Both the position numbers and the translations under genes were made by a program. The notes beneath the pieces were generated by a model. That model searched no databases and was not told the origin of the DNA. It saw only the letters and a program-made list of their open reading frames with translations. Positions 1 to 6,227 of a DNA stretch of 7,436 nt are shown here, in pieces. Position 1 is the stretch's first letter. Each line of letters opens with the position of its first letter. Source of the DNA: an uncultured Alistipes sp. (lineage in GTDB: Bacteria > Bacteroidota > Bacteroidia > Bacteroidales > Rikenellaceae). Location of the stretch: the NCBI GenBank assembly GCA_949840605.1, contig CATKXN010000137.1, forward strand, positions 1 to 7,436. Reading direction: 5' to 3'.

Positions 1-4
1 AATA

Positions 5-1315
5 ATGAAAATCCCCTTCGACAGGTCCTGTCTTCGCTCCGCGCTGGAGCGGATGGACATCGCGGACATCGCGCAGGCCACGATCCGCCAGTCGGGCGAC
101 ATCGCCCGCATGATGGAGCGCGAAACCGACGCCGAGTTCCTCCACCTCGAAATGGGGGTGCCGGGACTGCCTCCCGAGCGTGTGGGCGTCGAGGCCGAAT
201 GCGCGGCCCTGCAAAAGGGCGTCGCGTCGCAGTACCCCGCCATGCAGGGCATCCCGGAGCTGAAAACCGAGGCTTCGCGGTTCCTCGAGGCCTTCCTCGG
301 CGTGCAGGTCGCCCCCGAAGGGTGCATTCCGACCGTCGGGTCGATGCAGGGCAGTTTCGCCGCGTTTCTGATGTGCTCGCAGCTCGATCCCGCGAAGCCG
401 AAAATCCTCTTCATCGACCCCGGATTCCCCGTGCAGCGCAGTCAGGTGCGCATCCTCGGCATCCCCTCGGAATCGTTCGACATCTACGACTCCCGGGGCG
501 AAAAGCTGGGGCCGAAGATCGAGAGCTACCTCGCCGCGGGCGACGTGGCGGCCATCGTCTACTCGAACCCCAACAATCCGGCGTGGATATGCCTGACGGA
601 AGACGAGCTGCGCACGATCGGCGAACTGGCCACGAAATACGACGCCGTCGTCATCGAGGACCTCGCCTACCTCTGCATGGATTTCCGCAAGCCGTTGGGA
701 CGTCCTTTCGAGCCGCCCTACCAGGCCACCGTCGCCCGCTACACGCAGAATTACATCCTGCTGGTCTCGGGTTCGAAGATATTCAGCTACGCCGGACAAC
801 GGATCGCCGTGGCGGCCGTTTCCGAGACGCTCTTCCGCCGCGATTACCCGGCCCTGCGCCGGCGTTACGGCATCGGACGGCTGGGCGACGCCTTCATGCT
901 GGTCTTCCTCTACGCGGCATCGTCGGGCACGAGCCACTCGGCGCAGCACGCCCTGGCGGCGATGTTCCGCGCGGCGGCCGACGGCGAGCTGGATTTCGTG
1001 GGCGAAGCATCGGAGTACGCCCGCCGCGCCCGGCTCACCAAGGAGGCGTTCCTCCGCCACGGCTTCCGCATCGTCTACGACCGGGACTGCGACGAGGCCG
1101 TCAGCGACGGATTTTTCTTCACGGTGGGCTACGGCGCGATGACCGGCGCCGAACTGCTGAGCGAACTGCTGCTCTGCGGCATCTGCGCCATCTCGCTCAC
1201 CTCGACCGGCAGCCGGCAGCACGGCATCCGGGTCTGCGTCTCGCAGCTGAACCGCCCCGAACAGTTCGACCTGCTCGAAGAACGCTTACGAATTTTCGCC
1301 GATAACAATAAATAA
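5..1315 (+). CDS. PLP-dependent aminotransferase, class I/II (fold type I)
   Basis: This 436-residue cytosolic enzyme should move an amino group between an amino acid and a 2-oxo acid using pyridoxal phosphate. The class I/II landmarks are in order: GSMQGSF near residues 112-118 (phosphate-binding region), SNPNNP at 187-192 with N191 in the cofactor-contacting position, EDLAY at 218-222 with D219 and Y222 expected to hold the PLP ring, and SGSKIFSYAGQR at 255-266 with K258 as the likely Schiff-base lysine. R409 in GIRVCVSQ is the probable substrate-carboxylate arginine. The usual NPTG is NPAW here. Length is normal for the family. The ATG lies only four bases inside the window, so an upstream start cannot be excluded. 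The next gene follows after 8 bases, so the two are probably co-transcribed. Family is secure; the amino acid used is unknown. Confidence 0.93.
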   Translation: MKIPFDRSCLRSALERMDIADIAQATIRQSGDIARMMERETDAEFLHLEMGVPGLPPERVGVEAECAALQKGVASQYPAMQGIPELKTEASRFLEAFLGVQVAPEGCIPTVGSMQGSFAAFLMCSQLDPAKPKILFIDPGFPVQRSQVRILGIPSESFDIYDSRGEKLGPKIESYLAAGDVAAIVYSNPNNPAWICLTEDELRTIGELATKYDAVVIEDLAYLCMDFRKPLGRPFEPPYQATVARYTQNYILLVSGSKIFSYAGQRIAVAAVSETLFRRDYPALRRRYGIGRLGDAFMLVFLYAASSGTSHSAQHALAAMFRAAADGELDFVGEASEYARRARLTKEAFLRHGFRIVYDRDCDEAVSDGFFFTVGYGAMTGAELLSELLLCGICAISLTSTGSRQHGIRVCVSQLNRPEQFDLLEERLRIFADNNK

Positions 1316-1323
1316 CTGGTTCC

Positions 1324-2619
1324 ATGCGCTTTACTACTGCCGCGGAGGCGGTAAAACTCATCCGGTCCAACGACAGCCTCTACATTCAGGGCAGCACCTC
1401 GATTCCCGAGGTGCTCGTGGCCGCAATGGCCGACCGGGGCCCGGAACTCCGGGGCGTGAAGGTCTATTCGGCCTTCGCCGTGGGAGCCTTCGAGGCACCC
1501 TACTGCCGGCCCGAATACCGCGACTCGTTCCTCGTCAACAGCCTGTTCGTGGCCAACAACGTCCGCCGCTGGCTGGCCGACGGCTGCGGACAGTCGATTC
1601 CGGCCTTTCTGGGCGAAATTCCGGGGCTGTTCCGCGACGGCACGCTGCCCCTCGACATCGCGCTCATCAACGTCTCGCCGCCCGACGCCGAGGGCTACTG
1701 CTCGTTCGGTGTCTCGGCCGATCTGGCGGTTTCAGCCGTGGAGTGCGCCAAGACCGTCATCGCACAGGTCAACCGGGCAATGCCCTACTCCTACGGCGAC
1801 GCCGTGATCCACTCCTCGCGCATCGCCGCAGCCGTGGAGGTCGACTCCCCGCTGGTGGAGGTCCCGACGGCCGTACCCACCGAAACAGAGATCAAAATCG
1901 GAAACTACATCGCCGAACTGATTCCCGACGGAGCCACGCTCCAGATCGGCGTCGGCGGCATCCCCAACGCCGTACTGGGAGCCCTCCGCGGCCATAAGCA
2001 CCTGGGACTCCACACCGAGGCGATGACCGACGGCGTGCTGCCGCTGCTGGAATGCGGCGTGATCGACAACTCGCAGAAAGCGGTGATGCCCGGCGTGACG
2101 GTGGCGTCGCTGGCCCTGGGCTCGCGCCGGCTCTACGACTACATGGACTACCGCAAGGACCTGGTGATGAAGGACGTGGCGTGGACCAACGACCCGTTCC
2201 GCATCCGGCAGAACCCCCGGGTCATGGCCATCAACTCGGCCGTGGAGGTGGACCTCACGGGGCAGGTATGCGCCGATTCGGTCGGCGAACGCATCATCTC
2301 GGGCGTCGGCGGCCAGCACGACTTCATGTACGGCGGAGCGCTGTCCGAAGGGGGCAAGACCTTTATCGCCATCCCCTCGACCACGCCCAAAGGCGAGTCG
2401 AAGATCAAAGCGCTGCTGACGCCCGGCGCAGGCGTGGTCACGACGCGCCACATGGTCCAGCACGTCGTCACCGAATACGGCGTAGCGCATCTGCGGGGCC
2501 GGAACCTCGCCGAACGGGCCCGGGCGCTGATCGCCATAGCCCACCCCGCGGTCCGCGAGGAGCTGGAACGCGCCGCCGCGATGCGCTTCGGATACTCGTT
2601 CCTGCGGATGAAACCGTAA
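1324..2619 (+). CDS. acetyl-CoA hydrolase / 4-hydroxybutyrate CoA-transferase family protein
   Basis: This 431-residue protein belongs to the family that moves CoA between an acyl-CoA and a free carboxylate, which includes butyryl-CoA:acetate and 4-hydroxybutyrate CoA-transferases and acetyl-CoA hydrolases. Visible signatures are the glycine loop IGVGGIPNAV at residues 208-217, LHTEAMTDG at 229-237 with E232 as the likely catalytic glutamate that would carry the CoA thioester, and, further on, SGVGGQHDF followed by a conserved FIAIPSTTPKG-type segment. Length fits the single-chain family. The start is the ATG 8 bases after the aminotransferase stop, and there is no clear Shine-Dalgarno, as is usual in Bacteroidetes. 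Being paired with an aminotransferase suggests amino-acid fermentation. Butyryl-, 4-hydroxybutyryl-, propionyl- and acetyl-CoA specificities cannot be told apart by eye. Confidence 0.92.
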   Translation: MRFTTAAEAVKLIRSNDSLYIQGSTSIPEVLVAAMADRGPELRGVKVYSAFAVGAFEAPYCRPEYRDSFLVNSLFVANNVRRWLADGCGQSIPAFLGEIPGLFRDGTLPLDIALINVSPPDAEGYCSFGVSADLAVSAVECAKTVIAQVNRAMPYSYGDAVIHSSRIAAAVEVDSPLVEVPTAVPTETEIKIGNYIAELIPDGATLQIGVGGIPNAVLGALRGHKHLGLHTEAMTDGVLPLLECGVIDNSQKAVMPGVTVASLALGSRRLYDYMDYRKDLVMKDVAWTNDPFRIRQNPRVMAINSAVEVDLTGQVCADSVGERIISGVGGQHDFMYGGALSEGGKTFIAIPSTTPKGESKIKALLTPGAGVVTTRHMVQHVVTEYGVAHLRGRNLAERARALIAIAHPAVREELERAAAMRFGYSFLRMKP

Positions 2620-2670
2620 TTACGGCCCGCTTTTCCCTGCCTTTCGGAACCATTAACGATCTGTAAACGT

Positions 2671-2696
2671 CCTCTTATCGGGGAGGGGTAATATTT
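2671..2696 (+). terminator. possible weak terminator after the CoA-transferase gene
   Basis: CCTC at 2671-2674 can pair with GAGG at 2683-2686, extended inward by two G-U pairs, and an AT-rich run containing TTTTATT follows. The stem is short and the downstream run is not a clean T tract, so this is only a candidate end for the two-gene unit. No better hairpin was seen between 2620 and 2700. Confidence 0.2.
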
Positions 2697-2718
2697 TATT
2701 GAATTTCGATAAAAATAA

Positions 2719-2749
2719 ATTGTTTTTCACGATTTCTTTATTACCTTTG
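2719..2749 (+). promoter_or_regulatory. Bacteroidetes-type promoter for the efflux operon
   Basis: ATTG at 2719-2722 (three of four matches to the TTTG -33 box, including TTG) is followed by exactly 19 bases and then TACCTTTG at 2742-2749, a full match to the TAnnTTTG -7 box of the Bacteroidetes primary sigma factor. The surroundings are very AT-rich, unlike the flanking genes. Transcription would start near 2756, giving a leader of about 50 bases before the ATPase start codon. This implies that the transporter operon is transcribed separately from the two upstream metabolic genes. Confidence 0.72.
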
Positions 2750-2783
2750 TTGCCGGGTGCGTAACAAACCGTCACCCGGCAAC
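2749..2783. repeat. perfect 11-base inverted repeat overlapping the promoter (candidate operator)
   Basis: GTTGCCGGGTG at 2749-2759 is repeated exactly in reverse complement as CACCCGGCAAC at 2773-2783, with a 13-base spacer. The left arm begins on the last base of the -7 box and covers the expected transcription start, so a bound protein would block initiation. The predicted transcript would lack part of the left arm, which makes a DNA operator more likely than an RNA hairpin. No regulator gene is in the window. The symmetry is directly visible; the operator role is inferred. Confidence 0.55.
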
Positions 2784-2805
2784 CTCACCCGACTGCGGAC
2801 AGACT

Positions 2806-3495
2806 ATGATCAAACTGGAAAACATCAACAAAACCTATAACAACGGTTCGCCGCTTCACGTGCTGAAGGGTATCGACCTCGAAGTCGGCAAGGGCGAACT
2901 GGTATCGATCATGGGAGCCTCGGGTTCGGGCAAATCGACCCTGCTGAACATCCTCGGCATCCTCGACGACTACGACAGCGGCAGCTACTACCTCGCGGGA
3001 CGCCTTATCAGGAACCTCAACGAAACGCAGGCCGCCGCCGCGCGCAACCGGATGATCGGCTATATCTTCCAGTCGTTCAACCTCATCAACTACAAGAACG
3101 CCGTCGAGAACGTCGCCCTGCCCCTCTACTACCAGGGCGTCGCGCGACGCAAACGCAACGCCCAGGCCCTGGAATACCTCGACATGCTGGGGCTGCGGGA
3201 CTGGGCCGAACACATGCCCAACGAGATGTCGGGCGGCCAGAAGCAGCGCGTGGCGATCGCCCGGGCGCTGATCAACCGGCCCGAAATCATTCTCGCCGAC
3301 GAGCCCACGGGCGCGCTGGACAGCGTCACCTCGCAGGAGGTGATGAACCTCCTGCGACGGGTCAACACCGACCTGGGCATGACCATCATCTGCGTCACCC
3401 ACGAGCAGTCGATCGCCGACCAGACCGACAAGATCATCCGTCTCAGGGACGGCGTCATCAGCAGCATCGACCGAACGGGCCTCGGAAAACGATGA
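2806..3495 (+). CDS. ABC transporter ATP-binding protein, MacB/LolD type
   Basis: This 229-residue nucleotide-binding subunit powers the two adjacent permeases from the cytoplasmic face of the inner membrane. All ABC motifs are intact: Walker A GASGSGKST at residues 37-45, Q-loop glutamine Q89 in GYIFQSFNLI, signature MSGGQKQR at 141-148, Walker B IILADEP at 161-167 with catalytic E166, D-loop ALD at 170-172, and switch histidine H199. Size and the closely matching LolD/MacB-type motifs fit the subfamily in which the ATPase is a separate chain rather than fused to the permease as in E. coli MacB. The start gives the usual MIKLENINKTY beginning, and no other ATG precedes it in frame within the leader. 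Its stop overlaps the next start as ATGA, implying translational coupling. The transported substrate is unknown. Confidence 0.95.
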   Translation: MIKLENINKTYNNGSPLHVLKGIDLEVGKGELVSIMGASGSGKSTLLNILGILDDYDSGSYYLAGRLIRNLNETQAAAARNRMIGYIFQSFNLINYKNAVENVALPLYYQGVARRKRNAQALEYLDMLGLRDWAEHMPNEMSGGQKQRVAIARALINRPEIILADEPTGALDSVTSQEVMNLLRRVNTDLGMTIICVTHEQSIADQTDKIIRLRDGVISSIDRTGLGKR

Positions 3496-4751
3496 GGGAA
3501 CTGCTGCTGGAAATAGGAACCTCGATGCGGCGCAACAAGCTGCGCACGTTCCTCACGGGCTTTTCGGTCGCGTGGGGCATCTTCATGCTCGTCATCCTGC
3601 TGGGCTCGGGCAACGGCCTGAAAAACGGCGTGCTGGCCAACTTCGACGGCTACGCCACCAACTCCATCGACCTCTACGGAGGCCGGACCTCCGTGCCGTG
3701 GATGGGTTACGAGAAGGGCCGCCGCATCCGGATGCAGAACAGCGACCTGGAGATACTCAAGCGTGAATTCCCCGAGGTCGAGGATATCACGGCGCAAAAA
3801 TGGCTCGACGGCCAAAAAGCCACCTACGGGCGCGAGTTCACGCAGGTCTGGCTGCGGGGATCGCTCCCGAAAGTGCAGCGGATGGAGGGCATCAAGCTCT
3901 CGGCCGGACGCTACATCAACGACGCCGACGTGAAGAACTGCCGCAAGGTCATCGTCATCGACGAACCGATGCGCCGCATCCTCTTCAAGGGCGCCGACCC
4001 GGTGGGCAAACAGATCCGCGTCGGGGGCCTCGTCTTCACGGTCATCGGCATCGAAAAAGGCGACGCCCAGCGCAACAACTCCTCGTGCACGATCCCCCTC
4101 ACGACCGGACAGCTGATCTACACGGCCAACAACCCCGAGGTCAACAACGTCATCCTCACACTGCGGGGCATCGACACCGACGAGCAGATGGAGGATTTCG
4201 AAAAACGCCTCATCCGCCGCCTCTCCGTCGAACACCGTTTCGCCCCGGACGACCGGAGCGCCATCTGGATCAACAACACGATGGAGATGTACAAGAACAT
4301 GATGGTCGTCTTCGGGGGCATCAACCTCTTCGTCTGGATCATCGGCCTGGGGACGCTGCTGGCGGGCATCGTCGGCGTGAGCAACATCATGCTCGTGACC
4401 GTCACCGAGCGCACCGCCGAATTCGGCATCCGCAAGGCCCTCGGGGCCCGGCCGTCGTCGATCATCCGTCTGATCCTCACCGAATCGGTCCTGATCACCG
4501 CGGCGTTCGGCTACCTGGGCATGGTGCTGGGCGTGGCCGTGATGGAGGCGGTCGGGTACCTGCTCGACCGGATGCCGCAACAGCAGAGCGGGGGCGGCAT
4601 GGACTCGGTGTTCCTCGACCCGACACTCGACCTGGGCGCGGCCGTGAGCGCCACGGCGGTGCTGGTCGCCGCGGGGCTCGTCGCCGGGTACATCCCCGCC
4701 TATCGCGCGGCTCAGCTAAAGACTATAGATGCGTTGAGATATAACAAATAA
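3492..4751 (+). CDS. ABC transporter permease, MacB/FtsX type (first of two)
   Basis: This 419-residue inner-membrane subunit has MacB-like topology: a short cytoplasmic start, a first membrane helix at about residues 19-40 (containing WGIFMLVILLGSG), a large periplasmic MacB_PCD-type domain at about 42-268, then three helices near 272-300, 328-350 and 381-403 forming the FtsX domain. The conserved coupling segment ERTAEFGIRKALGARP lies at about 306-321. MacB-type permeases use ATP in the cytoplasm to drive periplasmic motions that push substrates through an adaptor and outer-membrane channel. Its ATG shares four bases with the ATPase stop. It resembles the next permease in length and layout, including near-identical GLGTLLAGIVGVSNIML stretches. 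Substrate could be a drug, peptide, lipid or other product. Confidence 0.93.
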   Translation: MRELLLEIGTSMRRNKLRTFLTGFSVAWGIFMLVILLGSGNGLKNGVLANFDGYATNSIDLYGGRTSVPWMGYEKGRRIRMQNSDLEILKREFPEVEDITAQKWLDGQKATYGREFTQVWLRGSLPKVQRMEGIKLSAGRYINDADVKNCRKVIVIDEPMRRILFKGADPVGKQIRVGGLVFTVIGIEKGDAQRNNSSCTIPLTTGQLIYTANNPEVNNVILTLRGIDTDEQMEDFEKRLIRRLSVEHRFAPDDRSAIWINNTMEMYKNMMVVFGGINLFVWIIGLGTLLAGIVGVSNIMLVTVTERTAEFGIRKALGARPSSIIRLILTESVLITAAFGYLGMVLGVAVMEAVGYLLDRMPQQQSGGGMDSVFLDPTLDLGAAVSATAVLVAAGLVAGYIPAYRAAQLKTIDALRYNK

Positions 4752-4925
4752 AGCATAATATACTTTGATGTACCAGTCGCTTTCGACCGCTGTCCTTGCC
4801 GCCTGCGGCGTCATTTACAAAGATGACCCCACCGCAACCCTCCCTCAGGGAGGGAGATGGCGTAAGTTCCCGACGGTTGGTGCAAAGGTGCATAAAATAT
4901 GACCGCATAACAAATTGCCTGAGCC
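4752..4925. repeat. 174-base intergenic gap with palindromic repeats between the permease genes
   Basis: This non-coding stretch is long for the inside of an operon. It holds CCCTCCCT at 4838-4845 mirrored as AGGGAGGG at 4847-4854 with one central base, GCCGC/GCGGC at 4798-4809, GTCAT/ATGAC at 4810-4827, and the direct repeat GGTGCA at 4879-4884 and 4887-4892. The central palindrome reads PSLREG on both strands, a peptide I recall from spurious short ORFs in Bacteroidetes genomes, which suggests a dispersed REP-like or MITE-like element. No convincing forward promoter was found in it. Whether it moves, attenuates transcription or stabilises the mRNA is not shown. Confidence 0.55.
4883..4914 (-). 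promoter_or_regulatory. possible reverse-strand Bacteroidetes promoter
   Basis: On the minus strand TTTG (4914-4911) is followed by 20 bases and then CACCTTTG (4890-4883), which differs from the TAnnTTTG -7 box only at its first base. The spacing is in the accepted range. If active, it would make an RNA through the palindromic repeat and antisense to the end of the first permease gene. The T-to-C change at a key position and the lack of any convincing gene downstream on that strand keep confidence low. Confidence 0.25.
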
Positions 4926-6185
4926 ATGTCCTTTTTCGACACCGACCGCTGGAACGAAATCTGGCAGACCATCGCCCGGAACCGCAAGCGCAGCATCATG
5001 ACTGCGCTGGGGGTCTTCTGGGGCATCTTCATGCTGACGGTGATGCTGGGCGCGGGCATGGGTCTGGGACGGCTGTTCCGGGCGCAGCTGGGCGACATGT
5101 CGACCAACACGCTGCTCATGCAGCCCCAACAGACCGGAATCCCCTACAAGGGCATGCCCAAGAACCGCTGGTGGTGGATGAACAACGAGGACGTGGAGAC
5201 GGTAAAGCGGCTTCCCGAGGTGCAATACGCCTCGGCGGTCTACTGGGGCGGCAAACTCCACTGCAGCTACCGCGAGCGCAAAGGCGACTATACGATGATG
5301 GGCTACACGCCCGACTACCAGAAGATCAATCCGCAGAAAATCATCTACGGCCGTTTCATCAACGAGGTCGACATGGTGCAGAAACGCAAATCCTGCGTCA
5401 TCGGCACCCAGGTCTGCAAAGACCTTTTCCCCGACGGAGAGGACCCCACCGGCAAGGTGATCAAGGTGAACGACAGCTATTTCCGGGTGGTCGGCGTCCT
5501 GCGCAAGCAGAGTACCGCCATGTCGTTCAGCGACGTCGAACGTACGATCGTGGTGCCCGTGTCGCTCGCTCAGCAGATGTTCGGACGCGGCAACCGGATA
5601 CACATGCTCGCCGTGGCGGGACGCGAGGAGACGCCGAGCAAGGAGGTCGACCAGGCGTGCCGCGAAGCGGTCTTCGCCCGCCACATCATCTCGCCGGACG
5701 ACGAAAAAGCCGCCTGGTCGATGGCCACGGCCGAGATTTTCGAGAAGGTGATGGGACTCTTCCGCGGCATCGCGCTGCTGACGTGGATCGTGGGCCTCGG
5801 GACGCTGCTGGCGGGCATCGTCGGCGTGAGCAATATCATGCTGGTGCTCGTCAAGGAGCGCACGCAGGAGATCGGCATCCGCCGTGCGCTGGGCGCCCCG
5901 CCCCGGGCCGTCATCGGACAGATACTCTCGGAGAGTTTCGTGCTTACGTTCATCGCAGGGGTGCTGGGGCTGACGACGGCCGTAGGCGTGCTTTCGGCGG
6001 CCGACTCGATCTATTACCAGGCCGTCACCGTAGCGCAGAATGGATTCGAAATCTCATGGATGATCCCGTTCGGCACGGGAATGCTCGCCCTGGCGATCCT
6101 CGTGGCGGGCAGCCTGCTGGCGGGCGTCATTCCCGCGACCCGCGCCCTGAAGATCAAGGCCGTGGACGCCATACGCGAGGAGTAA
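4926..6185 (+). CDS. ABC transporter permease, MacB/FtsX type (second of two)
   Basis: This is a second MacB-like inner-membrane permease, again 419 residues. Helix 1 spans about residues 24-45 and contains WGIFMLTVMLGAG; the periplasmic MacB_PCD-type domain runs from about 46 to 272; three FtsX-domain helices follow near 276-303, 337-358 and 381-404, with the coupling segment ERTQEIGIRRALGAPP at about 311-326. An in-frame TGA two codons before the ATG fixes this as the earliest possible start. The cores align well with the first permease, but the periplasmic domain has diverged and carries an unusual RWWWMNNED stretch at 81-89. With only one ATPase gene, the likely assembly is a heterodimer of the two permeases on an ATPase dimer, although two homodimers sharing the ATPase are possible. 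Confidence 0.93.
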   Translation: MSFFDTDRWNEIWQTIARNRKRSIMTALGVFWGIFMLTVMLGAGMGLGRLFRAQLGDMSTNTLLMQPQQTGIPYKGMPKNRWWWMNNEDVETVKRLPEVQYASAVYWGGKLHCSYRERKGDYTMMGYTPDYQKINPQKIIYGRFINEVDMVQKRKSCVIGTQVCKDLFPDGEDPTGKVIKVNDSYFRVVGVLRKQSTAMSFSDVERTIVVPVSLAQQMFGRGNRIHMLAVAGREETPSKEVDQACREAVFARHIISPDDEKAAWSMATAEIFEKVMGLFRGIALLTWIVGLGTLLAGIVGVSNIMLVLVKERTQEIGIRRALGAPPRAVIGQILSESFVLTFIAGVLGLTTAVGVLSAADSIYYQAVTVAQNGFEISWMIPFGTGMLALAILVAGSLLAGVIPATRALKIKAVDAIREE

Positions 6186-6193
6186 ACTCCTCC

Positions 6194-6214
6194 GAATTAA
6201 AAATTAAGAATTAA
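6194..6214 (+). repeat. AT-rich tandem 7-mer repeat before the adaptor gene
   Basis: Three 7-base units, GAATTAA, AAATTAA and GAATTAA, stand head to tail in the 42-base gap between the second permease and the adaptor, ending 13 bases before the ATG. The surrounding genes are GC-rich, so the contrast is sharp. AT-rich, unstructured leaders aid initiation in Bacteroidetes, which rarely use Shine-Dalgarno pairing, so this may be a translation enhancer. It may also be a copy of a short dispersed repeat. Confidence 0.5.
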
Positions 6215-6227
6215 AATCATATACCTT

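Noticed and set aside
1732..2544. 270-codon minus-strand frame inside the CoA-transferase gene
   Set aside because: The composition is dominated by Arg, Gly, Asp, His and Val, as expected of an antisense shadow, and the + strand gene is full length with active-site motifs.
3129..4580. 483-codon open frame on the minus strand opposite the ATPase and first permease
   Set aside because: It is antisense to two genes with intact motifs, its protein is a low-complexity mix of Asp, His, Glu, Arg and Val typical of reverse-strand reading of GC-rich genes, and it shows no recognisable domain.
4734..4767. Possible forward promoter (TTG ... TACTTTG) at the end of the first permease gene
   Set aside because: The -7 box has only one base between TA and TTTG instead of two, and the spacer from TTG is about 24 bases, so both spacing rules fail.
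4798..4827. Adjacent hairpins GCCGC/GCGGC and GTCAT/ATGAC considered as a terminator after the first permease
   Set aside because: No T-run follows either stem, so an intrinsic terminator is not supported. They are reported as part of the repeat cluster instead.
4838..4892. Short repeats considered as a CRISPR remnant
   Set aside because: There are no regularly spaced identical repeats with unique spacers, only one palindrome and one 6-base direct repeat.
4723..4908. 61-codon minus-strand frame containing PSPSLREG
   Set aside because: The peptide is produced by the palindromic repeat, lacks any domain, and would start upstream of the only candidate reverse promoter's start site.
4796..6214. 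472-codon + frame overlapping the second permease
   Set aside because: It reads the permease gene in a shifted frame, gives an Arg/Gly/His/Pro-rich product, and starts inside the palindromic repeat. The permease frame has clear family motifs.
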